A stretch of DNA of 20,628 nt, from contig JAUIME010000014.1 in assembly GCA_030433195.1 (NCBI GenBank), positions 1-20,628 on the forward strand, given 5' to 3'. Positions 1 to 6,627 of the stretch are shown piece after piece. Below the pieces are notes generated by a model that saw only the letters and a list, made by a program, of their open reading frames with translations, made no database searches and had not been told where the DNA came from. Each line of letters begins with the position of its first letter. Position 1 is the stretch's first letter. This DNA comes from a bacterium. GTDB lineage: Bacteria; Planctomycetota; JACOTG01; JAUIME01. The position numbers and the translations under genes were made by a program.

Positions 1-758
1 TTCGACGTCGATGCGTAGATGTAATCGCCGACCACGAGCACCGAGCTCGAGGTGATGTTGTGCGGATAGATGCCGAGCTCGAGGCGCATGTCATAGCGCC
101 AGATGATGTCGGCGTCGGTCGGCTTCACGTCGACGGGCGGTTGCGGCGTGATGCCCTTCATCGACATGTACTGGCCTTCGTCTTGGTCGCCCTGGTTGCC
201 GTCGGCCATGCCGTTGACGTCGAGAGCGATGACCTCGCAGCGATTCGTGATGACGTACACGCGATCGCCGAACACCGCGGGCGAGGAGCACACGCCGAGG
301 AACTCCCAATCGCCGACCTTGCCCGAGCCGAGCTTCGGGATCGTGAGCTCCCAGTGCTTCTTGCCGGTCGCTGCGTCGAGGCACGTGACCACGCCGTAGT
401 CACCCGGGAAGCGGTCGTCGTCGCGCCCCTGATTGTTCGTGCCGACGTAGATGCGACCGTCGGCGATCGTCGGGTTGCCGTACGTCTGCGAGCCGAGTTT
501 CGCGACCCAAAGGAGGTTTTCGGTCGTCGACATGTCGACGCTCTCGTCGTCTTGGATCTCGCCGGGTTCGAACGAAGCGGGCAGCGACTCGGCGTGCCCG
601 ACCATGTTGCGTTCGGGGGTGCGTCCCCATTGACGCCACTCGGTCGTCTTCGTCGCGCCGTCATCGGGAGTCGCGAGCACGGGGGCCGTGAATGCGAGCA
701 GGGCTGCGATCGCGAGCGCGATCGTCGTGATCGTGAGGATGGGGGTCTTGCCTCTCAT
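1..758 (-). CDS. Exported PQQ-like beta-propeller protein (partial, C-terminus beyond left edge)
   Basis: The ATG at 758-756 opens a frame that stays open to the left edge (252 codons visible). It starts with a signal peptide (Met-Arg-Gly-Lys, then a hydrophobic stretch to about residue 28 ending Val-Leu-Ala), so the product is probably periplasmic. Residues 40-250 show the start of a PQQ-like propeller: a WRQWGR opening, then a blade ending CLDAATGKKHW. Such propellers are usually non-enzymatic scaffolds (BamB-like). From Asp180 there is an Asp/Asn/Gly-rich loop (DVNGMADGNQGDQDE) resembling a calcium-binding loop. The start overlaps the stop of the upstream gene as ATGA (755-758), so the two are probably translationally coupled; a GGGAAG Shine-Dalgarno lies upstream. 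The exact role is unknown. Confidence in the propeller family is high. Confidence 0.88.
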   Translation of the reverse strand, partial: MRGKTPILTITTIALAIAALLAFTAPVLATPDDGATKTTEWRQWGRTPERNMVGHAESLPASFEPGEIQDDESVDMSTTENLLWVAKLGSQTYGNPTIADGRIYVGTNNQGRDDDRFPGDYGVVTCLDAATGKKHWELTIPKLGSGKVGDWEFLGVCSSPAVFGDRVYVITNRCEVIALDVNGMADGNQGDQDEGQYMSMKGITPQPPVDVKPTDADIIWRYDMRLELGIYPHNITSSSVLVVGDYIYASTS

Positions 759-3091
759 GAACCGCTTCCCTTCATGGCTGGGGCTTCACGGACTTCGATA
801 TTGTCGACGTAGACGCGCTGGCTCGGTTGCGGCGAGAGCCCGAAGACTCCGAACGACCCGTGCGGATGGGCCGTGGGATGTTCGGCTTCGATCGTCCAAT
901 CGGACGGCTCTTCTTCGCCGCGCTTCCAGACCTTCGCACGGATGACGCCGCTACCGTCTTCGGCGACGTCGACGCGCGTGCGCATGCGGTACCACTGCTT
1001 GGGCTTCACCTCGAAGGGCGCCGTGGCGCGATAGCGCTCGATGTTCGAGCTCACCTCGAGGAGATCGTGATTGCCGAGCAGCTTGATGATGTAGCGCTGG
1101 TTGATGACACCGACTTCGCCCGCACCGCGACGGTTCCCGTCGGTCATGACGTCGGCGAGCACCTCGTAGCCCGAGTCCTCGGGATGTCCCATGAACGTCA
1201 TCACACGGTGGTGGATGAGGTTGTCGGTCGTCTTGGCGAGTACCTTCGAGCCGTCGCGCTCGCGGACTTCCCACTTCACGCGACCCATGAGCCAGAACGA
1301 CGGCGGATGAGCGAACGACGCTCCGTCGACCGGGTTCGTGTCCTTCAGTTCGAACGACTCGAAATCTTCGCGATACGGGAACGTCGGGACGACGCGCCCG
1401 CGGAAGGTCCCCGTGAGCTCGCCGACCGTCGCGCGACCGACCCCGACCGACGGCTTCGCGTCGGCGGCGGCCGTGAGTTGGCCCGAGGTCTTGACCGCGG
1501 CGCTGAGCGTCGGCTTGCCGCCCGGTCCGGGAACGCCGTCCCAGACCACGGGCGCGGCCACGGGGCCGATGCGCTGTCCGTTGCCGTCGATCGCGTAGAC
1601 CTTCATCGGCACCGACTCACCGGGGCGCAGGATCGCTTCGGCCGGAACGACCTGAAGCTCGGCCGCCTTGCCGGGCTTGCCGTACGCGACGGGTTCGCGC
1701 GCGGGCGGCAGGTTCTCGGCATTGCCGTCCTTCGAACCGAAGCAGTAGAGACGCTCGGTGGTGTGGACGTACACCTTGCCGTTCCACGCTGCGGGCGAGC
1801 CGAGCGCGTTCCCTTCGAGCTCTAGAAACGCGAGTTCCTCGGCGCCTTCGTCGTTCGGACGCAGGATCCAGAACTCGCCTTCGTTGAGCGGCACGTAGAG
1901 CTTGCCGTCGGCGTAGAGCGGCGATGCGTGGATCTGCTGTGGGCCGAGCTTCTTCGTCCACAGCTCGACGCCTTTCGTCACGTCGACGCAGTGCAGCTCA
2001 CCCGTGTGGTCGACCTGGTAGAGACGGTCGCCGGCGAGAACCGGCGAGCTCGTGAACATCGAGATCGGCAGGCGCCACACTTCGTCCTTCTTGCCGATGT
2101 CGAGGGGGAGCGCGTCGGCTTGTTCGAGTCGCTTGCCGTTCGGCAGCTTCAGCGCGAGGAGACGTCCGGTTTCGGTGGTGTCGAGGTTCTGGCGACCGTG
2201 CACGGCGATGAGCTTGCCGTCATGCAACAGCACCGACGAGTTGATTCCGCCGACGATCTGCTGAGAACGCCAGAGCGTTTCGCCCGTCCAGGCGTTGACG
2301 CACACGATCGCGCCCGAGCCAAGGCCCGTGTAGAGAACGCGGCGTCCGTCCCACCAATCGTAGACGGGCGTCGCGAAGCAACTGTCCTTGAGGAAGGGCG
2401 GTCCCTGACCCGGCGTCGCGACCCAGACGCATTCGCCGGTGCGCTTGTCGAACGCGTAGAGTCGATCGCGCGGCGGACCGTTTGCACCCCAGTTGTTCGT
2501 CACGCCGCGGAAGATCACGAAGTCGCCTTCGATCGTGGGGGCGCCGGTGCGTCCGTTCGGATACGTGTTGCGTCCGAACTCCTCCTGCATCGAGTGGACC
2601 CAGCGTACGTCGCCGTCGAGCGACAGGCAGTAGATCTCGCCCGAGGATGCATTGAGGTAGATCGAGCGCGTCTCGGCGTCGATGACGGGCGAGCCGATCG
2701 AGTAGCGGTTGTAGATCGTCTCGCTCAAGAAGTCGGGGAACTCGCGTTCCCAGATGAGCTCGCCCGTGTTCTCGTCGAGGCACACGAGCACTTCGCGCAA
2801 GTCGAAGCGCTCGCCGCGATAGCCCCAACTGTAGACGCGGCCCTCGGCGACGAGCGGCGTGCCGCGGCCTTGGAGCTCGATGTCCCAGAGGTGATTCTCG
2901 CCGCCGATCTCCCAAGCCTCCGGGAGATTCGTCTCGTGCGAAATACCGCTCTGATCGGGGCCGCGCCATTGCAGCCAGCCGTTGAGCGGGGCCGTGTCGT
3001 CGGCCGCGGTGGGTGGCGTGACGCAGGCGAACAAGGCCAGGCTCACGCAAACGCCCAGGGTGCGTAGAAGGATCGACACATGAGGTCTCAT
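755..3091 (-). CDS. Exported PQQ-like propeller with Ig-like and LamG-like C-terminal domains
   Basis: The product has 778 aa from the ATG at 3091. A GTG nine bases upstream (3100) is also in frame, but AGAGGAAA lies only about 3 nt from it and about 11-12 nt from the ATG, so the ATG is preferred. The signal sequence ends Leu-Phe-Ala-Cys23, a possible but imperfect lipobox, so it may be a lipoprotein. Residues about 35-460 form a PQQ-like propeller (WLQWRGP opening; blades such as VCLDENTGELIW, YAFDKRTGECVW and VCVNAWTGETLW). Residues about 475-560 resemble a bacterial Ig-like domain (VVPAEAILRPGESVPMKVYA). Residues about 570-778 look like a LamG/jelly-roll domain of the kind that binds carbohydrate. 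It is first in a two-gene unit, overlapping the next gene by 4 nt. An envelope or extracellular glycan-related role is plausible but not shown. Confidence 0.9.
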   Translation of the reverse strand: MRPHVSILLRTLGVCVSLALFACVTPPTAADDTAPLNGWLQWRGPDQSGISHETNLPEAWEIGGENHLWDIELQGRGTPLVAEGRVYSWGYRGERFDLREVLVCLDENTGELIWEREFPDFLSETIYNRYSIGSPVIDAETRSIYLNASSGEIYCLSLDGDVRWVHSMQEEFGRNTYPNGRTGAPTIEGDFVIFRGVTNNWGANGPPRDRLYAFDKRTGECVWVATPGQGPPFLKDSCFATPVYDWWDGRRVLYTGLGSGAIVCVNAWTGETLWRSQQIVGGINSSVLLHDGKLIAVHGRQNLDTTETGRLLALKLPNGKRLEQADALPLDIGKKDEVWRLPISMFTSSPVLAGDRLYQVDHTGELHCVDVTKGVELWTKKLGPQQIHASPLYADGKLYVPLNEGEFWILRPNDEGAEELAFLELEGNALGSPAAWNGKVYVHTTERLYCFGSKDGNAENLPPAREPVAYGKPGKAAELQVVPAEAILRPGESVPMKVYAIDGNGQRIGPVAAPVVWDGVPGPGGKPTLSAAVKTSGQLTAAADAKPSVGVGRATVGELTGTFRGRVVPTFPYREDFESFELKDTNPVDGASFAHPPSFWLMGRVKWEVRERDGSKVLAKTTDNLIHHRVMTFMGHPEDSGYEVLADVMTDGNRRGAGEVGVINQRYIIKLLGNHDLLEVSSNIERYRATAPFEVKPKQWYRMRTRVDVAEDGSGVIRAKVWKRGEEEPSDWTIEAEHPTAHPHGSFGVFGLSPQPSQRVYVDNIEVREAPAMKGSGS

Positions 3092-3255
3092 CGGGATCAC
3101 TTTCCTCTTGGATCGGGGTTCACGACGGGATTGCCGTACCGCACGCGTTCGTGCGCCGTATCGAGTGGGGCATCCGGCGCTGCGTGTCGTGCGAAGGACA
3201 TGCTATCGTTACGCGCGGGTTTCGCCCAGTTGCATCTTCGGAGGACCGATCGCCG
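3092..3255. promoter_or_regulatory. Divergent intergenic region with promoters for both flanking genes
   Basis: These 164 bp separate the minus-strand propeller unit from the plus-strand glycosyltransferase operon, so promoters in both directions are expected here. On the plus strand the best match is an extended -10 (TG-C-TATCGT, 3201-3209) about 46 nt before the ATG, with no convincing -35. A Shine-Dalgarno GGAGGA at 3240-3245 precedes the ATG at 3256 with 10 nt spacing. An inverted repeat lies at 3140-3155. For the minus-strand gene only the ribosome site AGAGGAAA is clear; I could not pick a -10/-35 pair. Confidence 0.5.
3140..3155. repeat. Short inverted repeat in divergent promoter region
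   Basis: CGCACG and CGTGCG form a perfect 6-bp inverted repeat around the 4-nt spacer CGTT. Its place between two divergent genes would suit an operator. Short GC-rich inverted repeats also arise by chance at this base composition, so this is only a candidate. Confidence 0.3.
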
Positions 3256-4590
3256 ATGAAGATCCTCCAGGTCGTTCCGAGCTCGGGGGACAGTTTCTAC
3301 TGTGAGAACTGCGTGCGCGACAACGCCCTCTTGCGCGCTCTCGTGCAAGCAGGCGCGAACGTCGTCGCGGTCCCTCTCTATCTGCCCCAAGTGCGAGACC
3401 GAGTCACGGCGGTTTCGGATTCCCCAATCTTTTTTGGCGGAATCAACTCCTACTTGCAGCAGAAGTCGGGGATCTTCCGGCGTACGCCGCGCTGGCTCGA
3501 CCGTTTCTTCGACTCGCGGTGGATGCTGCGATGGGCCGCCCGACGCGCCGGCACGGTCCGCGCGTCCGACCTCGGCTCGATGACGCTGTCGATGCTGCGG
3601 GGCGCCGAAGGAAACCAAGCGAAAGAGCTCGATCGCCTGCTCGGTTGGTTGGAGACGATCGGGGCGGGCCCGCAAGACGTCGTCCATGTCTCGAACCCGT
3701 TCCTGCTCGGCATCGGGGTGGCCGCCAAGCGGCGGTTCGGTTCGCAACTCGTGTGCTCGCTCCAAGACGAGCACACGTGGATCGACGCCATGCATGCGCA
3801 CGACGCTCAGGACTGCTGGCGCGTCATCGCCGAGCTCGGAGGGGAAGTCGACGCGTTCCACGCGGTCAGTCGCTACTACGGCGGCCTGATGCAAGAGCGG
3901 CTGGGCTTCCATGCGTCGCGCCTCCACGTCGTTCACGTCGGGGTGGACGCCGATGCGTTCGACGTCTCGACCCTTCCGTACGATCCGCCGGTCCTCGGGT
4001 TCCTTTCTCGCTTGGCGGAACCTCTCGGACTCGGGGTCCTCGTCGACGCCTTCGTGGCGCTCAAACGCCGCCCCGGCCTCGAATCGCTACGCCTGCACCT
4101 GTGCGGCGGGGCGACGGCCGACGACCGGCGGTTCTTGCGAGAGCTGCACCGGCGCGTCCGCGGCGAGGGCATGGACGGCGACCTCGAGTTCTTCGACGAC
4201 ATCGAACCGTCGTCGAGGCGTGCCTTCCTGCAGGGGCTCACGGTGCTCTCGGTCCCGTCTCCCGAGGGGACCGCCTTCGGAACTTATATCCTCGAGTCGC
4301 TCGCGGCCGGGGTGCCCGTCGTGCAACCGAACGTCGGCGCGTTCCCGGAGCTGATCGAAGCAACGGGCGGCGGCGTGGTGTACGAACCGAACGATGCCGA
4401 GACGCTCGCCGCGACCCTCGGCGACCTCTTGCTCGATCGCGATCGTCTCGCGGCCCTCGGGCAGAGCGGTCGCCGATCGATGGAAACCGACTTTCACGCA
4501 CGAAGGATGGCCGAACGCATCCTCGAAGTGTATCGCGGGCTCGGGGCCGAAACGCGGCCCGAACCGAGTCCGACAGGAGGAACCTCATGA
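3256..4590 (+). CDS. GT4-family glycosyltransferase with N-terminal CxxC motif
   Basis: The product has 444 aa from the ATG at 3256 (GGAGGA upstream). The frame is open 105 nt further up, but that extension has no Rossmann start and no ribosome site. The sequence fits the GT-B fold: an N-terminal beta strand (MKILQVVP), a middle linker near residue 255 (DPPVLGFLSRLAEPLG), and a C-terminal donor-binding half ending SPEGTAFGTYILESLAAGVPVV (about 335-357) and ELIEATGGGVVYEPND. GT4 enzymes transfer a sugar from a nucleotide-sugar to an acceptor in the cytoplasm, retaining configuration. No signal peptide or membrane segment is seen. Two oddities: Cys16-x-x-Cys19 (FYCENCVRDN) sits where GT4 enzymes usually have a glycine-rich loop, and the first Glu of the usual E-x7-E motif is displaced (Glu337 and Glu347 are ten apart; Thr339 occupies the canonical place). 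Donor and acceptor are unknown. The stop overlaps the next start as ATGA. Confidence 0.9.
   Translation: MKILQVVPSSGDSFYCENCVRDNALLRALVQAGANVVAVPLYLPQVRDRVTAVSDSPIFFGGINSYLQQKSGIFRRTPRWLDRFFDSRWMLRWAARRAGTVRASDLGSMTLSMLRGAEGNQAKELDRLLGWLETIGAGPQDVVHVSNPFLLGIGVAAKRRFGSQLVCSLQDEHTWIDAMHAHDAQDCWRVIAELGGEVDAFHAVSRYYGGLMQERLGFHASRLHVVHVGVDADAFDVSTLPYDPPVLGFLSRLAEPLGLGVLVDAFVALKRRPGLESLRLHLCGGATADDRRFLRELHRRVRGEGMDGDLEFFDDIEPSSRRAFLQGLTVLSVPSPEGTAFGTYILESLAAGVPVVQPNVGAFPELIEATGGGVVYEPNDAETLAATLGDLLLDRDRLAALGQSGRRSMETDFHARRMAERILEVYRGLGAETRPEPSPTGGTS
4575..4580 (+). promoter_or_regulatory. Shine-Dalgarno site deciding the 4587 start
   Basis: AGGAGG sits six bases before the ATG at 4587, inside the last codons of the glycosyltransferase. 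It is the strongest ribosome site in the plus-strand operon. With the ATGA overlap it indicates coupled translation, with efficient initiation at the second gene. Confidence 0.8.
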
Positions 4591-5843
4591 TTCCGAACGA
4601 ACTCGCGCCGCGAGTGACGTCGCGGCGCCTTCGATCCTCGCTCACGGCTGCGGCGATGGTCGCGATCGCGTGGATCGGCATCGCATCGAGCGACGCGGCG
4701 CTTCAACCGCCGCCCGCCGAGGCGAAGGCCGATCGCGTGACCGAGCCGATCGCGAAGCCGCGCGATGCGAGCGCCGACGCCGGTGGCGCCAAACGGGCGC
4801 CTTGGCCGACGTATCACGGTGACTTCACGCTCGACGGCATCGCGACGAGCGCGGTTCCCGACGCACCGAAGCGGCTGTGGCGATTCGACGCCGATCGGGA
4901 GGTGACCTTTACGCCCGTGGCCTCGTCCGACGCGATCTTCTTCACGAACGAGCGCGGCAGGCTGTTCTCGGTCGATCTCGCGGGGAAGGAGCGGTGGAAC
5001 ATCCGTCGCAAGGACGACGAGTTCTCGTCACCGCCCGTCGTGATCGGCGATCTCGTCGTCGTCGGCTCGCTGTACGGAAAGCTCCTCGCGTACGATGCGG
5101 CATCGGGCGAGGAACGCTGGAGCTACGACATCGAGAGCAACATCCAGGGATCGGCGACACGCGTCGAACTCGAGGACGGTCGTGTCGGCATCGTCGTCAA
5201 CTCGCAGTCGGACGGGGCGCTGCACTGTGTCGACGCCGCAAGCGGGAAGCCCGTGTGGACCACCGAACCGATCGATCGCTGCGACGGGTCGGCGTCAGTG
5301 TCGGACGGGCGGATCGCGATGGGGAGCTGCGCGTCGGCGCTTCACGTGTTCTCGATCGCCGAAGCGAAGAAGTCCGACGACGTGCCGCTCGGCGACGACG
5401 CGCAGGTCGCGGGAGGAGTCGCGTTTGCGGGAACTATCGCGTTCGTCGGGACGCGCGTGGGAAGCCTGTGCGCGGTCGACGTCGCCGCGGGCGAGATCCT
5501 GTGGCGCAACGAGACGAGTCGCGCGGAGACGTTCACCACGCCTGCGATCGGCGAGTCGATCGTCGTGTTCGCGTCGGAAGACGGGATCGTGCACGGTCTC
5601 GATCGCGTGACGGGCGAGACGCGGTGGACGTTCGACACGGAGGATTCACCGTTCTCGCCTGCCATCGCGCGAGACCGCGTCGTGATCTCGTCGGGCGGGC
5701 GCTTGTTCTTGCTCGAGCTCGCGACCGGCAAGAAGATCTGGACGTACGAAGTGAGCGACTGGATCACGGGACCCGCGGTCGTCGCGGGACGCATCCTCGT
5801 CGGCGCCGACGACGGGACCGTTACCGCCTTCGGAGCCGAATGA
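4587..5843 (+). CDS. Exported PQQ-like beta-propeller protein (BamB-like)
   Basis: The product has 418 aa. The start at 4587 is fixed by a perfect AGGAGG (4575-4580), six bases upstream, and by the ATGA overlap with the glycosyltransferase. The frame runs back to 3519, but that part lies over the glycosyltransferase in another phase and is noise. An N-terminal signal or anchor (hydrophobic about residues 20-35) and an Ala/Pro/Lys linker lead to the opening APWPTYHGD. Blades follow at regular spacing: FSVDLAGKERW, LAYDAASGEERW, HCVDAASGKPVW, a degenerate one, CAVDVAAGEILW, HGLDRVTGETRW, FLLELATGKKIW and a final strand VTAFGAE, which suggests an eight-bladed ring. No PQQ-enzyme catalytic residues are visible. 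Its position between a sugar transferase and an ABC transporter suggests the periplasmic partner of that system; this is inference. Confidence 0.9.
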   Translation: MIPNELAPRVTSRRLRSSLTAAAMVAIAWIGIASSDAALQPPPAEAKADRVTEPIAKPRDASADAGGAKRAPWPTYHGDFTLDGIATSAVPDAPKRLWRFDADREVTFTPVASSDAIFFTNERGRLFSVDLAGKERWNIRRKDDEFSSPPVVIGDLVVVGSLYGKLLAYDAASGEERWSYDIESNIQGSATRVELEDGRVGIVVNSQSDGALHCVDAASGKPVWTTEPIDRCDGSASVSDGRIAMGSCASALHVFSIAEAKKSDDVPLGDDAQVAGGVAFAGTIAFVGTRVGSLCAVDVAAGEILWRNETSRAETFTTPAIGESIVVFASEDGIVHGLDRVTGETRWTFDTEDSPFSPAIARDRVVISSGGRLFLLELATGKKIWTYEVSDWITGPAVVAGRILVGADDGTVTAFGAE

Positions 5844-5844
5844 C

Positions 5845-6627
5845 ATGGCTGCGAAAGACAAGCCTGCGACGACCCGAGACACCATCGTCGAGCTGCGCGG
5901 CGTCACGAAGTCGTTCGCGAGCGGCGAGGGCGGCGAGCTCCCGATCTTGCGCGACGTCGACTTCGCGGTCGCTCGCGGCGAGTCGGTCTCGATCGTCGGT
6001 CCGTCGGGGAGCGGCAAGAGCACGCTGCTGAATCTCGTCGGGACGCTCGACGATCCGACGTCGGGGACCGTGCTCGTCGACGGCGAAGACGTCTCCGCGC
6101 TCGACGAAAAACAACGCGCCGCGTTGCGTTCGAGCGTCATCGGCTTCGTCTTCCAATCGCATCACCTGCTGCCGCAGTGCACCGTTCTCGAGAACGTGCT
6201 CGTGCCGACGCTCGTCGCGAAGGAGCGAAACGGTGCCGAGGAACACGCGCGCCAGCTGCTCGATCGCGTGGGGCTTTCGCATCGGCTGACGCATCGCCCC
6301 GCGAAGCTCTCGGGCGGGGAGCGGCAGCGTGCGGCCGTGGTGCGTGCGCTCGTCAACCGTCCGTCGATCGTGCTCGCCGACGAGCCGACGGGCTCACTCG
6401 ATCGAGAGAGCGCCGAGAACCTCGCGGAGCTCTTGTCCGAGTTGAATCGCGAGCAGGGCGTCGCGCTGATTCTCGTGACGCACGCACGCGATCTCGCGGA
6501 GCGGTTGTCGCGCGTGGTGGAGCTTCGCGACGGGAAGCTCGTCGAAGTGTCTCGCGGAACGGAAGCACGCGGCAGCGAAACACGCGGCCCCGAAACACGC
6601 GGTCCCGAAACACGGGCGACGCGATGA
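5845..6627 (+). CDS. ABC transporter ATP-binding protein, LolD/MacB type
   Basis: The product has 260 aa, and its ATG lies one base after the previous stop, with CGGAG upstream. All ATPase motifs are present: Walker A GPSGSGKST (about residue 52), Q-loop Gln in FVFQSHHLLPQ, signature LSGGERQR (about 155), Walker B IVLADEPTGSLD (about 175) and switch His in VTHARDL (about 213). This pattern belongs to the ATPases that pair with FtsX-like permeases (LolD, MacB, FtsE, YbbA). These power mechanical work on the periplasmic side, such as lipoprotein extraction, efflux or cell-wall control, not a classic channel. The partner permease follows with a 4-nt ATGA overlap (6624-6627). The C-terminal tail (about residues 240-260) is made of Glu-Thr-Arg-Gly-Pro repeats coded by a 15-bp tandem repeat, beyond the normal end of the domain. 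The substrate cannot be inferred. Confidence 0.96.
   Translation: MAAKDKPATTRDTIVELRGVTKSFASGEGGELPILRDVDFAVARGESVSIVGPSGSGKSTLLNLVGTLDDPTSGTVLVDGEDVSALDEKQRAALRSSVIGFVFQSHHLLPQCTVLENVLVPTLVAKERNGAEEHARQLLDRVGLSHRLTHRPAKLSGGERQRAAVVRALVNRPSIVLADEPTGSLDRESAENLAELLSELNREQGVALILVTHARDLAERLSRVVELRDGKLVEVSRGTEARGSETRGPETRGPETRATR
6562..6621 (+). repeat. 15-bp tandem repeat, four units, in the ATPase C-terminus
   Basis: Four consecutive 15-bp units begin at 6562, 6577, 6592 and 6607, based on GAAACACGCGGYCCC. Units two and three differ at one base; the first and last are more diverged. They code for Glu-(Ala/Thr)-Arg-(Gly/Ala)-(Ser/Pro/Thr) repeats. The unit is a multiple of three, so copy-number change would alter tail length without a frameshift. 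The array ends just before the overlapping permease start at 6624. Confidence 0.85.

Noticed and set aside
3430..3436. T-run in the glycosyltransferase as a programmed frameshift site
   Set aside because: The frame continues normally through it with conserved family sequence on both sides, and no shifted frame yields a sensible product.
3519..4586. N-terminal extension of the 4587 propeller frame, giving a 774-aa product
   Set aside because: It overlaps the glycosyltransferase in another phase and is Arg-rich noise. The perfect AGGAGG and signal peptide place the start at 4587.
6177..6623. N-terminal extension of the permease frame over the ATPase gene
   Set aside because: It is Arg-rich with no domain. 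The ATG at 6624 overlaps the ATPase stop and begins the first membrane segment region.
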